Of a stretch of 36,787 bases of DNA, positions 25,745-32,171 are shown in pieces. The stretch is from NCBI RefSeq assembly GCF_003003775.1, contig NZ_PVWJ01000049.1, forward strand, positions 1-36,787. The letters are read 5' to 3'. The position numbers and the translations under genes are program-made. The first letter of the stretch is position 1, and each line of letters begins with the position of its first letter. Origin of the DNA: Merismopedia glauca CCAP 1448/3. Lineage in GTDB: Bacteria > Cyanobacteriota > Cyanobacteriia > Cyanobacteriales > CCAP-1448. The notes beneath the pieces are model-generated. The model searched no databases. It saw nothing but the letters and a program-made list of their open reading frames with translations, and had not been told where the DNA came from.

Positions 25745-26581
25745 ATGAAAATTACTCTCCGTTCCGAATCGTGCGCCGCACAGTACTACCAAGAAGATTT
25801 AGACAGCAGTACCACTTTAGACATGATTTTGATTCCGGGTGGTAATTTCATGATGGGATCTCCCGACCACGAGCCAGAACGATATGATGATGAAAGTCCT
25901 CAGCATAATGTAAAAGTGCCCACATTCTTTATGGGGAAAACTCCTGTAACTCAAAAACAGTGGCGCGCTGTAGCGGCTTTACCTGAGATAAAACACCATC
26001 TAGATCCAAACCCATCTGAATTTTCGGGGGACGATCGCCCAGTCGAGCAAGTCTCTTGGCATGAAGCTGTAGAATTTTGCGCTAGGCTTGCTAAAAAGAG
26101 CCGCAGACCCTATCGCTTGCCCAATGAGGCGGAGTGGGAATATGCTTGTCGTGCCATGACCTCACCCCCAACACAGGGCAATTACCCACCGTTTCACTTT
26201 GGGGCAATTATTACCCCAGATTTAGTAAATTACAACTGGACAGAAAGCTACCAGAACTCGCCCACCAAGTCAGAAAGATCGAGCGGAACTACTCTTGTGG
26301 GAACTTACCCTCCTAATGCCTTTGGCTTGTACGATATGCACGGTCAGGTGTGGGAATGGTGCGAGGATGATTGGCACAGCAATTATGAAGGTGCGCCTAC
26401 TGATGGTAGTGCTTGGGTCAATAAATCTCGTTCTGAGACTGACAGACGAGTAGTGCGGGGCGGTTCTTGGATCAATGATCCTAGGTATTGCCGTTCTGCT
26501 GACCGCTTCAACTACCTTGCGGGGGCTCGCTACTACGATGTCGGTTTTCGTGTTAGTTGTTCTGCTCCGAGGACTCTTTAG
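25745..26581 (+). CDS. Stand-alone FGE-sulfatase/C-type-lectin DGR target protein
   Basis: This 278-aa protein consists of one FGE-sulfatase domain without the vWA part: MILIPGGNFMMGSPDHEP, PVTQKQWRAVAALPEI, RLPNEAEWEYACRAM, DMHGQVWEWCEDDW and RGGSW. It is alignable over its whole length to the end of the 21303 gene product and diverges mainly in the N-terminal two thirds. The VR2 residues that differ from the template are D245, Y248, F255, Y257, L258, A261, Y263, Y264, D265 and V266. There is no signal peptide, so it is probably cytosolic. It could be a decoy, a soluble co-receptor or a second specificity for the same relay; this is inference. Confidence 0.88.
   Translation: MKITLRSESCAAQYYQEDLDSSTTLDMILIPGGNFMMGSPDHEPERYDDESPQHNVKVPTFFMGKTPVTQKQWRAVAALPEIKHHLDPNPSEFSGDDRPVEQVSWHEAVEFCARLAKKSRRPYRLPNEAEWEYACRAMTSPPTQGNYPPFHFGAIITPDLVNYNWTESYQNSPTKSERSSGTTLVGTYPPNAFGLYDMHGQVWEWCEDDWHSNYEGAPTDGSAWVNKSRSETDRRVVRGGSWINDPRYCRSADRFNYLAGARYYDVGFRVSCSAPRTL
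26455..26571 (+). repeat. DGR variable repeat VR2
   Basis: This 117-nt block aligns to TR without gaps. It has 12 differences, all at template adenines. It differs from VR1 at many of the same codons, so the two genes have been diversified independently. Confidence 0.95.
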
Positions 26582-26635
26582 CCCTTTACCCTATTGCTCT
26601 TTTGCCCTCTGCCCTCTTTTCTTTTCACTCTCCCT

Positions 26636-26649
26636 TCGCCGTCAGGCGA
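26636..26649 (+). repeat. Hairpin downstream of VR2
   Basis: It is identical to the hairpin at 23961-23974 and lies at the same 65-nt distance from the VR end. The sequence between VR2 and the hairpin is also very close to that after VR1, so it may simply have been duplicated with the target. Confidence 0.5.
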
Positions 26650-26693
26650 TCATTTTTTTTATCATGGCGATCTTGTGGTTATTTCTGCCAATA

Positions 26694-26867
26694 ATGGCAG
26701 CTAAAGTTGAACTTAATGCTGTGAGACAAAAGCCAAGTTTGGATAGTCTAGAGCGTGGTATTACTCGTGCGATCGCTCTTACTCGTTTCGAGCCTGCTGC
26801 TGTAGATCGCCTCGAAAGATTTAGAGAACTAATAAAGAATGGTATACCTCAAGAAATTGCCGCTTAA
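26694..26867 (+). CDS. Small hypothetical protein
   Basis: The gene would code for 57 aa from ATG 26694, or 67 aa from ATG 26664. Neither has a good ribosome binding site. The protein reads as a compact helical domain (SLDSLERGITRAIALTRFEP, then RLERFRELIKNGIPQE). The family is not recognised. It starts near the end of the duplicated flank of the second DGR target. It could be an antitoxin-like or regulatory peptide, but nothing shows that. Confidence 0.4.
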   Translation: MAAKVELNAVRQKPSLDSLERGITRAIALTRFEPAAVDRLERFRELIKNGIPQEIAA

Positions 26868-26923
26868 CCAGTTAACCTTTCATCTGTTTTTCTGGAAGAA
26901 CTCATTAATATAGAAAAAAATAA

Positions 26924-27184
26924 ATGGACTGCCAACCAACTTTCATAGTAGATACTTTGGTCTACTTAGCTTTTCAAGGGTTATTGTTTTGGATCGCCGT
27001 AATGGCTCTTGGCGATCGCCTTATGGAGCGGATCTTAGGGATGAAACAACTGACAGATATTCAACCGCCTTCAACTGTTGAGAGTAAATCATTGCCCCCT
27101 GTTTCTGATATGGAATTTAAAACCATAGACTTACAGACTAAGAGGATTGCATCTGTCGATTTTTTTCGATCTGACGAATTATAA
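26924..27184 (+). CDS. Small hypothetical membrane protein
   Basis: The 86-aa product has one hydrophobic helix at about 8-30 (FIVDTLVYLAFQGLLFWIAV) followed by a polar tail. The ribosome binding site is poor. It converges with vapC, the two stops being about 5 bp apart. I do not recognise the family, and whether it is a real gene is moderately uncertain. Confidence 0.45.
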   Translation: MDCQPTFIVDTLVYLAFQGLLFWIAVMALGDRLMERILGMKQLTDIQPPSTVESKSLPPVSDMEFKTIDLQTKRIASVDFFRSDEL

Positions 27185-27189
27185 GATCT

Positions 27190-27636
27190 TTAATTACACC
27201 AATTTTCGAGAGGAAATGCTTTGACTGATTGCATTCGGGTGAAACCACGATCTGCTGAAACAATAGTCAGATTGTATTGCAGCGCGGTAGCAGCGATCCA
27301 AATATCGTTATCATCAAAACCTAAATCGACGATAGTGGTTCTTCTACGCTTCTCTTTTTCCTTGGGTGCAAATCGCTGGAATAATGCAGCTTTTAACTGA
27401 CCATAGGCAGTAGCTGTCAGATCGTCTGCTAGATAAATCCGAATATCATCGAGAAACTCGCTTAAACGAGATAGGTTACTCTCTTTCATCTTAGAGTTTT
27501 CCATCATAAAAGTAAGCTCTCCTTGCACAATTACACAAGTGACAATTTGAGATTCATTCACCATTGCTACATGACGAATGATGTTAGGATCGCCAAGAAT
27601 GATGCGGCTACAGTGATTGGTGTCTAGCAAGTACAT
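27190..27636 (-). CDS. vapC: VapC-family PIN-domain toxin
   Basis: This 148-aa PIN-domain ribonuclease has the expected acidic residues: D5 (MYLLDTNHCS), E40 (VQGELTF), D111 (DDNDIWIAA) and D129 (IVSADRGF). VapC toxins cleave RNA, often tRNA or rRNA, when freed from their antitoxin. The gene starts with a TAATG overlap to the upstream antitoxin gene, as expected for a co-translated pair. The motif set looks intact. Its role on this element is probably post-segregational maintenance. Confidence 0.88.
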   Translation of the reverse strand: MYLLDTNHCSRIILGDPNIIRHVAMVNESQIVTCVIVQGELTFMMENSKMKESNLSRLSEFLDDIRIYLADDLTATAYGQLKAALFQRFAPKEKEKRRRTTIVDLGFDDNDIWIAATALQYNLTIVSADRGFTRMQSVKAFPLENWCN

Positions 27637-27911
27637 TATTCAATCAAATTGTGTTCGTCAAATTTGGCTTGACTGCGAGTGTCATAAACCATTTGCAAGC
27701 ACTCATCAAAGTCATCACCCTGCCATGTGCCAGCGTGTCTCAGAATAGAACGTCCTGATGCGGGACGATAGGTTAGCTTTGCTGGTACTTCTGTGAAAGC
27801 TTGGGGGTTCTCTCGTTTGACTTGGATCGAACTGGCGAAATGAAGAACTTCCGCCAGTAGTTCCTCTGGCATCGACTCAATTTCCTGCATTAGCTGTTCT
27901 TTTAGTGTCAT
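27636..27911 (-). CDS. VapB-like antitoxin (DUF2281-type N-terminus)
   Basis: The 91-aa product begins MTLKEQLMQEIESMPEELLA, then EVLHFASSIQVKRENP, a pattern typical of the DUF2281-type antitoxins found with PIN toxins in cyanobacteria. The C-terminal part (SGRSILRHAGTWQGDDFDEC) should wrap the toxin. It lies directly upstream of vapC (TAATG overlap). A ribosome binding site-like GAGG precedes the start. The promoter region carries the direct repeat at 27946-27963. Confidence 0.78.
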   Translation of the reverse strand: MTLKEQLMQEIESMPEELLAEVLHFASSIQVKRENPQAFTEVPAKLTYRPASGRSILRHAGTWQGDDFDECLQMVYDTRSQAKFDEHNLIE

Positions 27912-27945
27912 AAATCCTCTGAGAAATTCTGTATCGCTAGCACTA

Positions 27946-27963
27946 TATATTGATGTATATTGA
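27946..27963 (-). promoter_or_regulatory. Candidate operator of the toxin-antitoxin operon
   Basis: TATATTGA occurs twice (27946-27953, 27956-27963) with a 2-nt spacer, a 10-bp period that puts both on one face of the helix. It lies 35 nt upstream of the antitoxin start, where autoregulating VapBC complexes bind. Confidence 0.5.
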
Positions 27964-28085
27964 GGGCGTTTAGTTAATATAGCTGTTTACTAGAGAATTC
28001 ACTCAATGAATAATCCTCTCAACCTACAGTTTTATCGTTTTCAGCTCGCATTTTTACCGCAATTAGTCGGGAAATAAGTTTAATT

Positions 28086-28107
28086 GAAATTGAGCATTTT
28101 CAATTTC
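28086..28107 (-). terminator. Hairpin after the relaxase gene
   Basis: GAAATTGA pairs with TCAATTTC (8-bp stem, 6-nt loop), 64 nt past the relaxase stop on the - strand. It is AT-rich and lacks a clean T run, so the terminator call is weak. Confidence 0.35.
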
Positions 28108-28170
28108 GCACAATCTTTGAAAAATTCGTTCCTTAAATTTCCTTTGGTGACGTGAATAGCTTTTTCTATT

Positions 28171-29655
28171 TTATCTTTCCCAGTCCAGGTTTTTGTGGTT
28201 ATGCTTGATTCTTTTGCGTTCAAGTTGTTCTCGATCTGCTTCATTCAACTGCTTTGCATTATCATTATCAGTCCTAACTAGATCGCTAGTTCTGCTTTCT
28301 ACTCGCTCTTCTGAGTTATAATTCTCAGGCTCTATTTCATGGTCTTTGAATATGTCAATAGATGTAGTGTCAGATTTCTCTTCTTCACTAATTTCCACCC
28401 CTTCTGAGATTTTATGATCTGGCAACTCCTGTTGAGTTTGAATTATTTCTGGAGCGTTGGCGCAGCCTCTCGGTTGGCGGAGCCTGCCTGTGGGACATAC
28501 GAGAATCGCATCGAATGTTCGCTCTGAAACTCGTAATTCTTCGCTCCTCTCAATGTTAGTCTCCAGTCGATCTTGGTCTGTTTCCTGTCGATTGCAGGTT
28601 GTCTCTGGAAGAGTTAAAGCTGTTAATTGTGCTAGTTTCTGCGGCATGACTGATGCGATGTCTTTGGGCTTTTTCAGATTTGCCTCGTCATCATCATTAT
28701 CATCAGAAGTAGAAGACTGATTTAATTGATGAACTAAACTAACAAATCCTTCATTTGACCAAGTTTGGGTTAAGGTTTCATCTAACTTTTCCAGACTTTT
28801 TTGACTGGTTGTTTCTAGTTTGTCTTGCTCTGCTTGTTGATTAGTATAGGTAAACTTGGTGACACAACCAACTGTCATTCCTTCTTGAATTAATCCTTTT
28901 AAAGTATATTTTTTGCCTAATTTTCTGGCAGCAAAAGCCACCTGATTATATTGATAAGATAAACCTTCTATTTCGCCACTAGGTTTAACTCTAACTCTAG
29001 TTTGTATGTGTCTTTGTTCTAATCTATTTAGCAGTTCTTCCACGGTAGAACTGGTAGTTATTAGTTCGTCAATAGCAGATTGAATTGTAGTTTTAATACT
29101 AGGAGTTGATAAACCTTCTGGATTTTGTGACTTCTCTTTTCTTTCTTTCCTAATTTGTCCTGTAGTTGGCGCACCTTTTGATTGCTCCCAAGATGACTTG
29201 ATGGAAGTTATTCCAGTTTCAACTTCAATTTTCCTCAAGATTTTTTCGGTATTTTTATAGTCCATCCAACTAGATACTACTTTTCCGTCATTCAGCTTGA
29301 CTCGGTTAACTATGAGATGAAGATGCGGTCTGGGTTTTCCAGTTTCAGTATAGGTATCGTGATGAGCCGCAATTAACCATTGATTGTTATTATATCCAGC
29401 CCTTTTGAGAAATGTTTCCGCTAGTTCTACCATTTGCTCGGTAGAGATTTGGTCATCGGGGTGCGGACTTAAACTGATGTGAGCTACTGGATATATTACT
29501 CTACTATTTTGAGTGGCGATCGCCTCAAATTCCGCAGCCAATTGACAAGAACTTTGGCTTGCCATATTGGTTTTTAGTAAGATCGCATCTTTCTTGTTCA
29601 AAACGTAAGATGTGGCTCCTCCAAAGGAGCTTCCTTTGACTACTTTAGCTAGCAT
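28171..29655 (-). CDS. Conjugative relaxase (MobP/MobA-like relaxase/mobilisation nuclease domain)
   Basis: This is a 494-aa protein from ATG 29655; an in-frame TTG at 29673 is the alternative. The relaxase domain is in the first ~170 residues: KGSSFGGATSYVLNKKDA, then a helix, and the metal-binding motif III with HHDT at 98-101 and PHLHLIVNRV (H111, H113). A catalytic Tyr candidate is Y17 in the N-terminal ATSYVLNK. The C-terminal part is charged and variable. About residue 405 (CPTGRLRQPRGCANAP) carries a segment encoded by dispersed TTGGCGNAGCC repeats (28459-28490). The start overlaps the upstream mobC-like gene by 11 nt. It would nick oriT, probably in the 29989-30026 region. Confidence 0.88.
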   Translation of the reverse strand: MLAKVVKGSSFGGATSYVLNKKDAILLKTNMASQSSCQLAAEFEAIATQNSRVIYPVAHISLSPHPDDQISTEQMVELAETFLKRAGYNNNQWLIAAHHDTYTETGKPRPHLHLIVNRVKLNDGKVVSSWMDYKNTEKILRKIEVETGITSIKSSWEQSKGAPTTGQIRKERKEKSQNPEGLSTPSIKTTIQSAIDELITTSSTVEELLNRLEQRHIQTRVRVKPSGEIEGLSYQYNQVAFAARKLGKKYTLKGLIQEGMTVGCVTKFTYTNQQAEQDKLETTSQKSLEKLDETLTQTWSNEGFVSLVHQLNQSSTSDDNDDDEANLKKPKDIASVMPQKLAQLTALTLPETTCNRQETDQDRLETNIERSEELRVSERTFDAILVCPTGRLRQPRGCANAPEIIQTQQELPDHKISEGVEISEEEKSDTTSIDIFKDHEIEPENYNSEERVESRTSDLVRTDNDNAKQLNEADREQLERKRIKHNHKNLDWER

Positions 29656-29965
29656 CTTCTGGGTTGATTCCAATGGCTTTGAGTCTGATTTTATTCAAGG
29701 TTTCAATAACCTGCAACCTGGTAGACTCATCAGCGATTGCTGATTCTATCTGGGCTATAGCTAATCCTAATTCCGCATAGATTGTATTTCCTTGGCGAAC
29801 TCTTCGTCGTTGGGGTTTGTGATTGTTGAGCCGATCTCGAACCCACTGAGATAAGTTTTTTTCTGCCATTGCAGCTTTAATTTCCCAGATCTGTTTCTGG
29901 GAGAAAGAGCATCTGATGAGCAAGATGGCTTCTTTCTTGGTTTTATTTTGTTTATACATCGACAT
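29645..29965 (-). CDS. MobC-like relaxosome accessory protein
   Basis: This 106-aa basic protein lies directly upstream of, and overlaps, the relaxase gene. The N-terminal half looks like a ribbon-helix-helix (AILLIRCSFSQKQIWEIKAA, then helix NLSQWVRDRLNNH). The C-terminal half is helical. MobC/MbeC-type proteins bind oriT and help the relaxase. It starts at ATG 29965, with a second ATG two codons downstream, next to the candidate oriT. The name is by size, fold pattern and context. Confidence 0.7.
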   Translation of the reverse strand: MSMYKQNKTKKEAILLIRCSFSQKQIWEIKAAMAEKNLSQWVRDRLNNHKPQRRRVRQGNTIYAELGLAIAQIESAIADESTRLQVIETLNKIRLKAIGINPEDAS

Positions 29966-29988
29966 TGCTTGCTAACACCCACCCCCAC

Positions 29989-30026
29989 AAAACCCTAGTG
30001 CCGCACTCAGAAATGCGCCTAGTTTT
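29989..30026 (+). other. Candidate origin of transfer (oriT)
   Basis: An imperfect inverted repeat (left part AAAAC..CTAG..CGCA, right part TGCG.CTAGTTTT, with CTCAGAAA in the loop) lies between the divergent mobC and the 30079 gene, the usual oriT location. At 30011-30020 AAATGCGCCT resembles the RSF1010-type nic core (AAGTGCG/CCCT). Sequence resemblance and position are the only evidence. Confidence 0.5.
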
Positions 30027-30078
30027 CCCATGTTGGCGTGCTATTTTATTGATGAGAGCATTTTAACCTAAAACCAAC

Positions 30079-30450
30079 ATGACAGCCTTTTGGGAAGAAC
30101 TAGCCGCAGGCTTGGAGTCTTTGCCGCAGCCAGAGGTGAAGGAAAAGGATTTGACGGCGAAGAAGGTAGTAGAGCGCCTCTATGATTCTTTAATTGACAG
30201 CCTAGATCGAGGGCATACTCACGATTCTTTAGCTCAATACCTCAATGATAAGGGAGTGGCGATCGCTCCTAGTACCTTAAAGTTTTACATGGCAGAAATT
30301 CTCAAAGATAGGAAGAAGAAGGCGCGCCAAGAACGTCAGTTAGCTAAAAAAGAAACTGTACCTGTTGATGCCACTAAAGTTGTGTCTATAGATAGGAAAA
30401 ACGAATTGAGTCATGTAGAAGCCGATACTTTCGATCCTGCGGCTTTGTAA
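30079..30450 (+). CDS. HTH-type protein upstream of parA-like gene
   Basis: This 123-aa acidic/basic protein has a helical segment (DLTAKKVVERLYDSLIDSL, then TLKFYMAEI) that resembles a helix-turn-helix region of plasmid transfer or partition accessory proteins (DSLAQYLNDKGVAIAPSTLK). A lysine-rich stretch follows. It is divergent from mobC across the candidate oriT and lies 37 bp before the ParA-like gene. The family name is not recognised. A role in relaxosome or partition control is inference. Confidence 0.6.
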   Translation: MTAFWEELAAGLESLPQPEVKEKDLTAKKVVERLYDSLIDSLDRGHTHDSLAQYLNDKGVAIAPSTLKFYMAEILKDRKKKARQERQLAKKETVPVDATKVVSIDRKNELSHVEADTFDPAAL

Positions 30451-30487
30451 ATGGCTGATAGATTCTACCGAAGATCGGGAATAATTT

Positions 30488-31231
30488 ATGAGCAACTTAA
30501 TCTTTGTCACGGGTAACAAAGGTGGAATTGGCAAATCCACCCTAGCTAGAGGTTTGATAGATCGCTATCTGGCTCAAAACATTCCATTATCAGTTTACGA
30601 TGGCGATACAGAAATTGGCAGCTTGCATAGGTTTTGTCATAAAGTGACTCCCGTACATCGCATTGATATGCATGGGAGCAATCCCTTAGATAAGTTGATG
30701 ATAGATCTAGATACAAGTCAGCCATCCCCAGTAGTTGTTGATTTAGCGGCTGGGATAGGTACAGTATTTTCAATCGCTACAGCCGAATTAGGATTTTTTG
30801 ATTGGTTGAGAACTACTCGATATCAAGTCTCGATGTTTTCGGTGATTTCCAATTTAATAGATTCAGTCGTAATTTTGAAGAAACTACTCGAATCTTTAGA
30901 ACAGCAAAAAGTTAGTTCAATTCATCATGTAGTAGTCAAAAACTTACATTTTGGAGATCCTGAAAGTTTCGATACCTACGATAGATCTAGTACCCGTAAA
31001 ATATTACTAGAACTTGGTGGCAAAGAAATCTTTCTGCCCAAGTTAAACGATTTAACTTGTCAAACCGTAGATTTCAAAAATCTCTCATTTAGTCAAGCAG
31101 TGACTGACACCTCCATTGGTTTACCCCATCGCCTGAGAATCAGTACTTGGCTGTCTAATTTAAACGCTGAGTTAGATCAAGTTAGTGCTTTAGTAGATCC
31201 CACCGTAGTCGATGCATCAAATGCAGCCTAA
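30488..31231 (+). CDS. ParA-like ATPase (deviant Walker A)
   Basis: The 247-aa product has the deviant Walker A GNKGGIGKST at 9-18, with both signature lysines K11 and K16, D38 in VYDGDTE, and VVVDLAAGIGT at about 82-92. These are hallmarks of ParA/MinD/Soj-type ATPases, which on plasmids segregate copies or position transfer complexes. Located beside relaxase genes, it could also belong to the TraL or MobD-like ParA proteins of transfer regions. The next gene overlaps its end by 20 nt. Confidence 0.82.
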   Translation: MSNLIFVTGNKGGIGKSTLARGLIDRYLAQNIPLSVYDGDTEIGSLHRFCHKVTPVHRIDMHGSNPLDKLMIDLDTSQPSPVVVDLAAGIGTVFSIATAELGFFDWLRTTRYQVSMFSVISNLIDSVVILKKLLESLEQQKVSSIHHVVVKNLHFGDPESFDTYDRSSTRKILLELGGKEIFLPKLNDLTCQTVDFKNLSFSQAVTDTSIGLPHRLRISTWLSNLNAELDQVSALVDPTVVDASNAA

Positions 31232-31880
31232 ATCTTTGCTCGATGATTTCCTAGCCGAGCAACCCACTGAACTGCAAAATCGGATTTTGGGTTTGTCTTT
31301 AAAGTTAGGAATTCCGACTAACGATCCTTTCTATGTTTTCCTGATTGTGGCTGGATATGTTGAAGGACTTTTAGAAGATAAGCCCAAGCAAGTCGATGCT
31401 TTATTTGAAGATTGGGAAGCTAGGTTACGTGCTGATTTGGAATTAGAATCTCAAAGAGCTTTAGAGCAACAAAATAAAGCCATCAAAATAGAAATGATTA
31501 AAGCTACCAAAGAGCTTTTAAACAAGTCTAAATTGGAACAAAGGCAGATTACCTGGTGGAACTATTTTCAAGGTGGGGGAGTAGTATTAGGTGCTATAGC
31601 TGTGGGAATAGTATTGGGATTAGCGGTTCCACCGTGGTTAGAAGGTGGGTTAACTGAGTCTCGTAAACTAACTACAGTTCAATCAGAATCCTTACATTGG
31701 GCGACATCAAATGAAGGTAAATTAGCCAGACAAATCATGGATTGGAATCGCGATACTTTAGCCGATAGATCCTGCAAAGAAGATGCGAAAAAGTTGAAAG
31801 TAACTATTGTTGTCGGACAGAAAAAAGCCAAGTCAGGGTATTGTGTGATTTGGGTGGTTCCGGCGAGAGAAAGGAGGTAA
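31212..31880 (+). CDS. Coiled-coil membrane protein coupled to ParA-like gene
   Basis: The 222-aa product overlaps the parA-like gene by 20 nt (ATG 31212; a second ATG is at 31221). It has an N-terminal helical part, a charged coiled coil at about 70-112, one membrane helix at about 120-140 (GGGVVLGAIAVGIVLGLAVP), and a basic C-terminal domain. It is probably a partner of the ParA-like ATPase, perhaps linking it to the membrane. I do not recognise a known family. Confidence 0.62.
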   Translation: MHQMQPKSLLDDFLAEQPTELQNRILGLSLKLGIPTNDPFYVFLIVAGYVEGLLEDKPKQVDALFEDWEARLRADLELESQRALEQQNKAIKIEMIKATKELLNKSKLEQRQITWWNYFQGGGVVLGAIAVGIVLGLAVPPWLEGGLTESRKLTTVQSESLHWATSNEGKLARQIMDWNRDTLADRSCKEDAKKLKVTIVVGQKKAKSGYCVIWVVPARERR

Positions 31881-31884
31881 GAGA

Positions 31885-31939
31885 AGTCAAAAGTCAAGAG
31901 TCATTGGCGTAGCCGCCCCAAAGGGGCTAAGTCAAAAGT
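31885..31939 (+). repeat. 55-bp dispersed hairpin repeat, copy 2
   Basis: It is homologous to 4094-4148 with 5 differences. The hairpin GCCCC-AAA-GGGGC has the loop complementary to copy 1 (TTT), as if the loop had been inverted. It is flanked by AGTCAAAAGT as in copy 1. Confidence 0.85.
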
Positions 31940-31989
31940 AAGAGGTAATAACGTAAGTTTCTAGTTACTATCTTTGACTTGTTTATTAA

Positions 31990-32045
31990 TTGTTAATTGT
32001 TAATTGTTAATTGTTAATTGTTAATTGTTGATTGTTGATTGCTAA
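31990..32045 (+). repeat. TTGTTAA heptamer array
   Basis: There are five TTGTTAA units, then two TTGTTGA and one TTGCTAA, eight heptamers in exact register. The change is one-sided, towards the 3' end. A noncoding stretch follows it, up to the next start. Confidence 0.9.
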
Positions 32046-32171
32046 TTAAATTTTCCTCTACGTGTCCTCCAATCCCCCAAGAGTACATCCAATTTATCAC
32101 TAGCAACTTGGGTTAATAGGTAATAAGTTGTTCTAACTTTTGACTTTTGATTTCTGACTTTTGACTTCATT

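Noticed and set aside
25404-25746. Three short - strand frames across TR and its downstream region
   Set aside because: They overlap the DGR template, lack ribosome binding sites and have no protein-like pattern; the region is better explained as template RNA.
26475-26693. N-terminal extension of the small gene at 26694 back into VR2
   Set aside because: It would read the second target gene in another frame; only the part after 26694 (or 26664) looks like a separate protein.
28457-28720. An 87-codon + strand frame opposite the relaxase gene
   Set aside because: It lies antisense to an intact relaxase reading frame and has no independent support.
31990-32045. CRISPR-like repetition
   Set aside because: The units are contiguous 7-mers without spacers, so it is a simple heptamer array.
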